Shown piece after piece: positions 1-6,118 of a stretch of 13,619 bases of DNA. Position 1 is the first letter of the stretch. Each line of letters starts with the position of its first letter. Below the pieces are notes generated by a model. The model saw only the letters and a list, made by a program, of their open reading frames with translations, did not search any database and was not told where the DNA came from. Source of the DNA: an uncultured Lachnospiraceae bacterium (GTDB taxonomy: Bacteria; Bacillota; Clostridia; Lachnospirales; Lachnospiraceae); the NCBI GenBank assembly GCA_902783295.1, contig CACZQT010000299.1, positions 1-13,619 of the forward strand. The letters run 5' to 3'. The position numbers and the translations under genes were made by a program.

Positions 1-501
1 CTGCTGCCGGAAGCCCAGAAGGTCGGCATCGTGTACTGCTCTGCAGAACCGAACTCCAAGTATCAGGCGGATGTGGTAAAGGCTGCTCTGGAAGCTTCCG
101 GCCGCACCGTAGCTGTGTACACCTTCTCTGATTCCAACGATGTTACCTCCGTTACCGGCCAGGCCTGCGACGATAACGATGCTCTGTACATCCCTACAGA
201 CAATACCGCCGCTTCCTGCACCGAGGCAATCAACAACGTTGCCAGACCCGCGGGCGTTCCGATCATCTGCGGCGAAGAAGGTCTGATGGCCGGCTGCGGT
301 ATCGCGACCCTGTCCATCAACTACTACGACCTTGGCCGGACCACCGGTGAAATGGCTGTGAAGATTCTGAAGGGCGAAGCAAATGTTTCCGAAATGCCGA
401 TCGAATACTTCCAGAACCCGGTGAAGAAGTACAACCCCGAACTCTGCGAAGCTCTGGGTATTGAAATTCCCGAAGGCTACGAAGCTTATACTGCGGAGTA
501 A
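1..501 (+). CDS. ABC transporter substrate-binding protein, TrpX-like (5' truncated)
   Basis: This is the C-terminal half of a periplasmic-binding-protein-like lipoprotein of the putative tryptophan/tyrosine ABC importer class (TrpX type, ABC_sub_bind family). The reading frame is open from base 1, so the true start, signal peptide and lipobox lie outside the window. About 166 residues are visible, against roughly 320-340 for a full member. Visible family hallmarks are YIPTDNT followed by the second-lobe segment PIICGEEG, and the C-terminal run of the NYYDLGRTTGEMAVKILKGEA type ending in MPIEYF, which I recognise from this family. It is followed by the matching permease and ATPase, which supports the assignment. 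The ligand cannot be read from sequence: members are annotated for aromatic amino acids, but many are uncharacterised. Confidence is high for the family and low for the substrate. Confidence 0.9.
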   Translation: MLPEAQKVGIVYCSAEPNSKYQADVVKAALEASGRTVAVYTFSDSNDVTSVTGQACDDNDALYIPTDNTAASCTEAINNVARPAGVPIICGEEGLMAGCGIATLSINYYDLGRTTGEMAVKILKGEANVSEMPIEYFQNPVKKYNPELCEALGIEIPEGYEAYTAE

Positions 502-521
502 TCCAGCTCCCACCTTTTGCG

Positions 522-594
522 GGCGAGAGTGAGACAAGGGGACAGTCCCTGTGTCTCGGACGACACAGGGGCTGTCCCCTTGTTCCGCTTCGCC
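522..594. repeat. Long near-perfect palindrome between binding-protein and permease genes
   Basis: Bases 533-555 pair with 562-584 in a 23-bp stem with only two wobble pairs and a six-base loop (556-561). A further five-base pairing, GGCGA at 522-526 with TCGCC at 590-594, lies outside it. There is no T-run after the stem, so it is not an ordinary terminator. Sitting between two genes of one transport operon, the transcript would form a very stable hairpin. Such structures can stabilise the upstream mRNA and lower expression downstream, which would suit the high demand for binding protein. The sequence could also be one copy of a dispersed intergenic palindromic repeat family. The structure is seen directly; the role is inferred. 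Confidence 0.85.
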
Positions 595-628
595 TGTCTC
601 AAAAAACACGTTGGAAAAGAGGTTCATA

Positions 629-1585
629 ATGGCTGCCTATTTTGCGTCACTGAATTTTACCAACCTGCTGGGGCGTCTCCCGGCAGGTGTTGCCCAGGGC
701 CTGATCTGGGGTATGATGGCTCTGGGTGTCTACATTACTTTCCGCCTGCTGGATGTGGCTGACCTGTCCGTAGACGGTACCTTTTCCACAGGTGCCTGCG
801 TAACGGTCATGCTGATCCTGAAGGGCTGGAACCCCTGGGCGGCCATGGCTGCGGCTGCCGGTGCCGGACTCCTGGCAGGAATGGTCACGGGGCTGCTTCA
901 CACGAAGCTGGGAATTCCCGCGATTCTGTCCGGTATCCTGACGCAGTACGCTCTGTATTCTGTCAATCTGATGATTCTTGGCATGAAAGCCAACCAGGCG
1001 GTCAGCGTAGATAAGTATCACCTGGCGGTTTCCGGCCGGAACGTGAACAAGGCGATCCTGGTGGGCGGCCTGGTGGTCATAGTTATGATCATCGCCCTGT
1101 ATTTCTTCTTCGGAACAGAGCTCGGCTCCTCCGTCCGCGCTACCGGATGCAACCAGCAGATGAGTAAAGCACAGGGTATCAATATCAACGCCATGAAGGT
1201 GCTGGGCCTGGCGCTTTCCAACGCGCTGGTCGCTTTCGCCGGCGGCATGGCGGCGCAGTATTCCGGTTTTGCGGATGTCAACTCCGGCCGCGGCGCCATC
1301 GTAATCGGCCTGGCCGCTGTCATCATCGGAGAAGTTATCGGCAGCGCGATTCTGGGAAAACGGATGAATACAGCCGGCCGCTTTGTATTCGTGGTTGTGG
1401 GCGGCATCCTGTATTATATGGTATATACAATCGTTCTGTGGCTGAAGATCGACTCCAACCTGATGAAGATGTTTACGGCCATTATCGTGGCTGTATTCCT
1501 GGCGGTGCCTTACCTGCAGGGACAGAGGACGAGTTCTTTCGCCCGTGCTGCCAGACTGGCCAGATCGAAGAAGGAGGGGAAATAA
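629..1585 (+). CDS. ABC transporter permease, TrpY-like
   Basis: This is the polytopic inner-membrane permease of the importer (BPD_transp_2 / branched-chain amino acid permease superfamily, the TrpY type paired with TrpX/TrpZ). I place the start at ATG 629 because a purine-rich GAAAAGAGG (614-622) lies six bases upstream. An upstream in-frame GTG at 551 would fall inside the palindrome stem and add 26 non-hydrophobic residues. The protein is 318 aa. Its N-terminal DLSVDGTF motif (about residues 45-52) is typical of this subgroup. The cytoplasmic loop containing RATGCNQQMSKAQGI (170-184), followed by a hydrophobic stretch with AGGMAAQYSG (204-213), matches the ATPase-coupling region of the superfamily. 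Many hydrophobic segments are visible and the tail is basic. The stop codon directly abuts the ATPase start, indicating translational coupling. Confidence 0.92.
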   Translation: MAAYFASLNFTNLLGRLPAGVAQGLIWGMMALGVYITFRLLDVADLSVDGTFSTGACVTVMLILKGWNPWAAMAAAAGAGLLAGMVTGLLHTKLGIPAILSGILTQYALYSVNLMILGMKANQAVSVDKYHLAVSGRNVNKAILVGGLVVIVMIIALYFFFGTELGSSVRATGCNQQMSKAQGININAMKVLGLALSNALVAFAGGMAAQYSGFADVNSGRGAIVIGLAAVIIGEVIGSAILGKRMNTAGRFVFVVVGGILYYMVYTIVLWLKIDSNLMKMFTAIIVAVFLAVPYLQGQRTSSFARAARLARSKKEGK

Positions 1586-2380
1586 ATGCTCAGCTGTAAA
1601 GAAATTTATAAGACATTTAACCCCGGAACTATCAATGAAAAGAAAGCTCTCTGCGGCGTCAGCCTGGATCTGGCGGAAGGGGATTTTGTGACGGTCATCG
1701 GCGGCAACGGTGCCGGGAAATCTACCCTGCTGAACGCCATCGCCGGTGTCTGGCCGGTGGATGCCGGCTCCATTTCCATCGGCGGTGAGGACGTAACCGG
1801 TCTGCCGGATTTTAAACGGGCCCGCTTGATCGGCAGGGTGTTCCAGGATCCCATGACCGGGACAGCTGCCACCATGCAGATTGAGGAAAACCTTGCTCTT
1901 GCAAAACGCCGGGGAAAGAGCCGCACCCTGCGCTGGGGCGTTACCAGGGCTGAAAGGGAAGAATATAAAGCCCAGCTGGCCACTCTGAATCTGGGACTGG
2001 AAGACCGCCTTACGACCAAGGTCGGACTGCTTTCCGGCGGCCAGCGCCAGGCGCTGACTCTTCTGATGGCTACTCTGGAGAAACCGAAACTGCTGCTTCT
2101 GGATGAGCATACGGCAGCCCTGGACCCCAAGACGGCGGAAAAGGTGCTGGAGGCTACAGAACGTATTGTCACGGAACATGGGCTGACCACGCTTATGATT
2201 ACGCACAATATGAAGGATGCCATCGTTCACGGAAACCGCCTGATCATGATGCATGAAGGCAGGATTATCTATGACGTGGCGGGTGAAGCCAAGCAGAACC
2301 TTAGGGTAAAGGACCTGCTGCTGAAATTCGAGCAGGCGGCCGGCGCGGAATTCGCGAACGACAGGATGATGCTGAACTGA
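1586..2380 (+). CDS. ABC transporter ATP-binding protein, TrpZ-like
   Basis: This is the cytoplasmic ATPase that powers the importer, 264 aa, a normal length. The start ATG follows the permease TAA with no gap, and the ribosome binding site AAGGAGGGG (1571-1579) lies inside the end of the permease gene. All nucleotide-binding motifs are present: Walker A GGNGAGKST (39-47), the Q-loop glutamine Q87, signature LSGGQ (149-153), Walker B LLLLDE (169-174) with catalytic E174, a D-loop at ALDP, and the switch histidine H207. After Walker B it reads DEHTAALDP instead of the usual DEPTAALDP. I recall this histidine variant as common in the TrpZ-type subgroup, so it is not a defect. The gene closes the operon and is followed by a terminator. 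Confidence 0.95.
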   Translation: MLSCKEIYKTFNPGTINEKKALCGVSLDLAEGDFVTVIGGNGAGKSTLLNAIAGVWPVDAGSISIGGEDVTGLPDFKRARLIGRVFQDPMTGTAATMQIEENLALAKRRGKSRTLRWGVTRAEREEYKAQLATLNLGLEDRLTTKVGLLSGGQRQALTLLMATLEKPKLLLLDEHTAALDPKTAEKVLEATERIVTEHGLTTLMITHNMKDAIVHGNRLIMMHEGRIIYDVAGEAKQNLRVKDLLLKFEQAAGAEFANDRMMLN

Positions 2381-2400
2381 GAAAAACGTAGCTGAAATAA

Positions 2401-2444
2401 GCCCTGCGGAAACAGGTGTAAACCGTTTCTGCAAGGCTTTTTTT
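2401..2444 (+). terminator. Rho-independent terminator of the ABC importer operon
   Basis: Bases 2401-2413 pair with 2425-2437 in a 13-bp stem with one mismatch and one wobble. A small inner GGT/ACC pairing lies in the loop, and seven T residues follow at 2438-2444. It lies 20 bases after the ATPase stop codon. Read on the opposite strand the stem is followed only by a mixed TTATTT, so it could act weakly on transcription coming from the convergent phosphoglycerol transferase gene. Confidence 0.92.
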
Positions 2445-2504
2445 GATTCGATAAGACCGGAGTGAGGCACCTTCCTCTGTGCACGCCTGCGATCCGCCGG
2501 AGGC

Positions 2505-2569
2505 TTTTATCTCAGTGGGATACAGGACCCCCACTGAGACGAGTAAGTGTTTACTCCGCTGAGATAAAA
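2505..2569. repeat. Compact set of mutually exclusive inverted repeats between convergent genes
   Basis: Three perfect inverted repeats are packed into 65 bases: 2505-2515 with 2559-2569 (11 bp), 2511-2519 with 2530-2538 (9 bp, ten-base loop), and 2541-2546 with 2551-2556 (6 bp, four-base loop). The first two share bases 2511-2515, so they cannot form together. The element starts seven bases beyond the stop codon of the minus-strand gene, where a terminator would be expected, but no T-run follows on that strand. It may be a 3'-end stabilising or termination structure, or a small mobile palindromic element with 11-bp terminal repeats. I see no target-site duplication. Confidence 0.7.
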
Positions 2570-2575
2570 TCTGGG

Positions 2576-4726
2576 CTATTTGCCGCCTTCGCTCCGAAAG
2601 CTCGGAAGCTCTGTGTCCAGGCAGAAAAAGTCGTCCTGGCGGCCGCTTTTGCCAAACTGATAATTGTAGAAATACATATGATATTCTTTTACCAGGTCAT
2701 ACCAGGGAGAGGAAGTGTCGTCCAGAGCAAAGTAATTCCCTTCCGCGTCGAGGCAGCCATGAGCGGTAAACACAGGAATTTTTTCCTGCATGTCCGCCAG
2801 GAATTTCTGGTAGGCTGTCATGGGAACGCCGGCCAGCTTCTTCACGGCCGCGCTGAGGTAGTTTATGCTGATCTCATCGAATACGCCGTCGTAGATGCCG
2901 TTTGGATTGATATCATAATTGGCCCAGATCACCAGGGAGGTCTGATAGCGCTGGAACATTTCCAGGTCATTCAGCTTGCTGAAGGACTTCCCGAGCAGGG
3001 AGGCGTAAAAGGAATTCGGCAGGTTAGGGAGATGATCCCCGAACATGACCAGAATCGTAGGCTCTTTCACGTTTGAGAAATATTCCGTAAGCAGTTCAAA
3101 GGCTTCATCCGACTGGTTGGTCAGGTTGAGATAACGCTCGGCATCATCGGCTTCGCTCATTTCACTGAGGATGCTGATATCCGAGGGCAGGTTCTTGTAG
3201 GCCTTTGTGTATCCCCCGTGGTTCTGCATGGTCACATTGAAAAGACAGAAGGGGGCATTGCCTGTTTTTCTGGCTTCTTCGTAGAGTTCGATTACGTGTT
3301 CAAAATCACAGCGGTCTGAGATATATTTGCGGATATAATCCTGGTTTGTGAGGGAAGACTCAATGGTTTCGATCGAGACAAAATCCTCAAAACCCAGGTT
3401 GGGGTAGGCGCGCGGGCGGCTGTACCCGTTGGCCAGGTACGGATGGAAAGCCGAGTTCCCGCAGTAACCGGTATCCCGGAAGTCCCAGAAAAGGGAGGGG
3501 AAGGGGGAGCGGAGATACAGGGCATAAGGAACTGCGTTATAGGGCAGGAAGGCAATGGAGTTGCCGGTCAGTACTTCGTACTCGGTATTTGCCGTACGGC
3601 CTCCGAAAACATCCACGTGCAGGTCGCCTGTAATTACGTTCGCTGCATGGCTGTTTTTCAGGGAGTGGATATAGGCCAGAGGATCCTCATTCAGCTGAAG
3701 GCTGGGGTACTCGCTGAAATCCGCCAGGCTTTCATTCATAATGAAAATGATATTCGGATTTACGCGGCCGTCATCCGCATCCGGTGTGTCGCTGACATAT
3801 CCCGAGGCCGCCATCATATCCCGGGCAGCGGAGGGGCTGTACTTTTCCGGCTGATCCACCTTCATGTAGTAAAATCCGCGTACGAAATTCAGTACTTCCC
3901 CGTTTCGTTTATAAGTCTTCATAGGCTGGAAGACTTTGACCTGCACTCCCTGACGCAGGGGCCAGGGAGACAGGGCAAACAGATAAAAAACATAGACGGC
4001 TGCGCCAAGGATGACGGCGTCATAAAGCAGCCTGGCCCATTTTTTCAGAACCAGTTCTTCCTTCGGCAGCCAGTTCGCGACAGCGACTACCGTGGCCATT
4101 TCAAAGAAAGCGATGAAGGTCTGCTGGGTGAGACTGACTGTATAGGTGGATGCTACATTCAGAGCGGTACCGACCACATAAAGGTCCGCCGCGTTGATGG
4201 GCTCTCCCCGGAAGAGATTGATGTAGTAGTTTACAATGGAAAAGAATACAACCAGAAGGTACGCCAGTACCGCACTGATCCGGATCCGGTTGGTAATAAG
4301 ATGGAAGACCAGAAACAGGGCCAGTACCAATATGAGATTATATATAATAATATTGGTATACATGGCCAGCATATTGTATTTGTGGACCCGTTCCGCCCGG
4401 TAGACAGCCAGGAAAGCCAGACCGAAAATTTCCGCGCCGGCCAGGGGGATCCGGAGCCATACAGGCAGCTTCAGACGGAAACAGGGCACGGTTACCAGCA
4501 GGAAGCAAAGCCCCAGAAGGAAGAGGATCCTTTTTTTCATATAATGAGTTACTCCGCCGGAAACCTTGGAGTACCAGTCAGGATGCCGGAAAAAACAGAC
4601 CAGCAGTACGGAAAAGGCAATAATGCGGACCGCCAGCCAGAACCACATGTGGGCGTCCCGGGGGAATGTAATGAATGACGGCAGGACCGAAGCCCGTGCA
4701 GAGCCGTTTTTCTTTTTTGTTTTCAT
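2576..4726 (-). CDS. LTA-synthase-like phosphoglycerol transferase (sulfatase fold)
   Basis: This is a membrane-anchored enzyme of the LtaS/MdoB alkaline-phosphatase/sulfatase family, which transfers glycerol-phosphate-type groups from phosphatidylglycerol to lipid or glycan acceptors outside the cell. The start is ATG 4726 (716 aa) with GAGGA eight bases upstream; the in-frame TTG at 4741 would overlap that site. About seven hydrophobic segments fill residues 27-254, followed by a linker and the catalytic domain. Expected active-site features are present: the metal-binding glutamate in MNES (E332), the nucleophilic threonine in GGRTANTE (T378), NHGG (about 502-505), and the metal-binding pair in MFGDHLP (D564, H565). 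It is somewhat longer than typical LtaS. It stands alone, divergent from a surface-glycan operon. A glycan may therefore be its acceptor rather than lipoteichoic acid, but sequence alone cannot decide this. Confidence 0.9.
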   Translation of the reverse strand: MKTKKKNGSARASVLPSFITFPRDAHMWFWLAVRIIAFSVLLVCFFRHPDWYSKVSGGVTHYMKKRILFLLGLCFLLVTVPCFRLKLPVWLRIPLAGAEIFGLAFLAVYRAERVHKYNMLAMYTNIIIYNLILVLALFLVFHLITNRIRISAVLAYLLVVFFSIVNYYINLFRGEPINAADLYVVGTALNVASTYTVSLTQQTFIAFFEMATVVAVANWLPKEELVLKKWARLLYDAVILGAAVYVFYLFALSPWPLRQGVQVKVFQPMKTYKRNGEVLNFVRGFYYMKVDQPEKYSPSAARDMMAASGYVSDTPDADDGRVNPNIIFIMNESLADFSEYPSLQLNEDPLAYIHSLKNSHAANVITGDLHVDVFGGRTANTEYEVLTGNSIAFLPYNAVPYALYLRSPFPSLFWDFRDTGYCGNSAFHPYLANGYSRPRAYPNLGFEDFVSIETIESSLTNQDYIRKYISDRCDFEHVIELYEEARKTGNAPFCLFNVTMQNHGGYTKAYKNLPSDISILSEMSEADDAERYLNLTNQSDEAFELLTEYFSNVKEPTILVMFGDHLPNLPNSFYASLLGKSFSKLNDLEMFQRYQTSLVIWANYDINPNGIYDGVFDEISINYLSAAVKKLAGVPMTAYQKFLADMQEKIPVFTAHGCLDAEGNYFALDDTSSPWYDLVKEYHMYFYNYQFGKSGRQDDFFCLDTELPSFRSEGGK

Positions 4727-4888
4727 GAAGTGTATCCTCAAAAACTCATTTGTTTATCCGGGTCGGAGATGACGCCTGCTTCTGCAGGCGGAAGAAAACA
4801 GACTCGTCCTGGCGGGAGATGGCATCTGCCGCTGAAAGCGGAAAATGACAGCTCTTTTCAGATGAGAACCCGTCTCCGGAACATACGA

Positions 4889-4918
4889 AATATATCATAC
4901 CGGGGCGGTTGATTTCAA
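4889..4918 (-). promoter_or_regulatory. Candidate promoter of the phosphoglycerol transferase gene
   Basis: On the minus strand, TTGAAA (4918 down to 4913) and TATATT (4894 down to 4889) are separated by 18 bases, a fair match to a housekeeping sigma-A promoter. Transcription would begin near 4882. An overlapping TATGAT sits closer (13-base spacer), which is too short for this -35 box. This is a consensus match only. Confidence 0.5.
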
Positions 4919-4925
4919 GTTCTGT

Positions 4926-4954
4926 TTGCAATAACAGTCCCTGCATGTTACAAT
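4926..4954 (+). promoter_or_regulatory. Candidate promoter of the surface-glycan operon
   Basis: TTGCAA (4926-4931) and TACAAT (4949-4954) are separated by exactly 17 bases. A TG one base before the -10 box (4946-4947) gives an extended -10. This is the best promoter match I see in the window, and it sits where the operon beginning at 5060 needs one. Transcription would start near 4961. Confidence 0.7.
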
Positions 4955-5059
4955 AAAAAGACATAACTGTCCGGAACCGGGCGGAAGTCCGGTGAAAAGG
5001 AAAGCTGTCGGACCGCAGATATTACGGGCGATTCCTGAAAACGGATGAGGAGGCCATGC

Positions 5060-6085
5060 ATGAGTGATAAACAGGGCAGCAGCCGGATCGCGAAATGGGA
5101 CAACATCAAAGGAATCCTGATACTGCTGGTGGTTATGGGACATGCGGCTACGCCCTATCTCAGTAAATCCCACAGCCTTCAGGCATTCTATACATTTATT
5201 TACATGTTTCACATGCCCCTGTTTGTCTTTATGACGGGTATGTTTTCCCGGAAAACCGTAGAAACAGGTGCCAAACTCCTTCAGCGGGTGACAGGGTACG
5301 TGATCCTGGGATTCTTCCTGAAATTTGTGACTTTTGCCATCCAGTTTTATTTTGGGGAAGTGAAAAGCCTTTCCATGTGGTCGGAACAAGGTGCTGCCTG
5401 GTATCTGTTCTGCATAGCGGCTTTCATGGTACTCACATACTGGCTGAGAAATGTTCCGAGAACGTTCCTGATCTGTGTTGCCGTAATCTTTGCCTGCTTT
5501 TCCGGCTATGACAAGTCTGTGGGAGGGAATCTCGTTCTGGCCCGCTTTTTCGCCTTTTACCCCTGGTTCCTGCTGGGGACCTGCTGGCCTGCGGAGAAGA
5601 CAGGCTTCTCCCGCGGGAAAAAAATCTGGATGGCAGCAGCTGCCGTGTGCCTGGCAGGGACCTGTTTCCTGGTATTCCGCCATACAGATTTCTTTAACCG
5701 GTATATCAACCTCATGAGAGCCTGGAAATCCTATTTTTCCATGGAGGAGAGGATTGGTCTTACACAGGTTCAGCTCGGCGCTTTTCTCCGCCTGGCCTGT
5801 TATGCCGCCGGTTTTATTCTTAGTGCATCTATTGTGATTCTCGCGCCTTCCGGACATTCTTATCTGACGGACATCGGGAGGCGGACACTGCAGATATATC
5901 TGTATCACCGGCCGATTCTGTTCTTCCTGGAAGATATCAATTTCGGGAAGTTCCTGGCCAGCTTCTTCCCGTCCGGCTACCGGATTGTCTATGTACTCCT
6001 GAGTCTGGTACTGGCCTTGCTGCTGTCGCTTCCGCCTCTGGAACGGCCGCTTACCTGGTTCTGGAAGAAGCTTGAAAACGTCTGA
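5060..6085 (+). CDS. Acyltransferase 3 family membrane O-acyltransferase
   Basis: This is an integral membrane acyltransferase (Acyltransferase 3 family, fucose-4-O-acetylase-like group) that would move an acyl group, usually acetyl, onto a sugar hydroxyl of a surface glycan. The start is ATG 5060 (341 aa), with AGGAGG (5048-5053) six bases upstream; the in-frame ATG 5045 would overlap this site. The N-terminal pattern KWDNIKGI followed by VVMGHA contains the conserved histidine (H28), and MFHMPLFVFMTG (49-60) is the most characteristic motif of the family. About ten hydrophobic segments run to the end, and length is normal for the family. It is first in the glycan operon, directly downstream of the strongest promoter candidate. 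The acyl group and acceptor are not determinable here. Confidence 0.9.
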   Translation: MSDKQGSSRIAKWDNIKGILILLVVMGHAATPYLSKSHSLQAFYTFIYMFHMPLFVFMTGMFSRKTVETGAKLLQRVTGYVILGFFLKFVTFAIQFYFGEVKSLSMWSEQGAAWYLFCIAAFMVLTYWLRNVPRTFLICVAVIFACFSGYDKSVGGNLVLARFFAFYPWFLLGTCWPAEKTGFSRGKKIWMAAAAVCLAGTCFLVFRHTDFFNRYINLMRAWKSYFSMEERIGLTQVQLGAFLRLACYAAGFILSASIVILAPSGHSYLTDIGRRTLQIYLYHRPILFFLEDINFGKFLASFFPSGYRIVYVLLSLVLALLLSLPPLERPLTWFWKKLENV

Positions 6086-6118
6086 TCGACCGTCCGTCAC
6101 AGAAAAGGAGAAAGTTGT

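Larger units (their letters stand above)
4727..5059. other. Divergent intergenic region with two structured leaders
   Basis: These 333 bases hold no convincing gene. They carry the back-to-back promoter candidates described separately, leaving predicted leaders of roughly 155 bases (minus strand) and 100 bases (plus strand). The minus-strand leader contains a perfect 7-bp hairpin with a four-base loop (4773-4779 with 4784-4790). The plus-strand leader contains a hairpin with 8 paired bases and a three-base bulge (4981-4983 plus 4987-4991 with 5009-5016). I do not recognise either as a known riboswitch class. A 60-codon open frame across 4730-4912 has no ribosome binding site or family resemblance and is probably chance. 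Confidence 0.6.

Noticed and set aside
533..584. The long palindrome as a CRISPR repeat or intrinsic terminator
   Set aside because: There is only one copy and no spacers, and no T-run follows the stem.
551..628. GTG 551 as an upstream start of the permease
   Set aside because: It falls inside the palindrome stem without an accessible ribosome binding site, and the added 26 residues do not resemble a permease N-terminus. ATG 629 has a well-placed GAAAAGAGG.
2101..2130. DEHTAALDP in the ATPase as a damaged Walker B/D-loop region
   Set aside because: The catalytic aspartate and glutamate are intact, and the P-to-H change is one I recall as typical of the TrpZ-type subgroup.
647..2470. A 607-codon minus-strand open frame opposite the ABC permease and ATPase genes
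   Set aside because: It lies opposite two fully recognisable ABC genes and the terminator, has low-complexity polar composition and no recognisable motif.
3443..4678. A 411-codon plus-strand open frame across the phosphoglycerol transferase gene
   Set aside because: The minus strand shows all active-site motifs of the LtaS-like family here; the plus frame has no recognisable feature.
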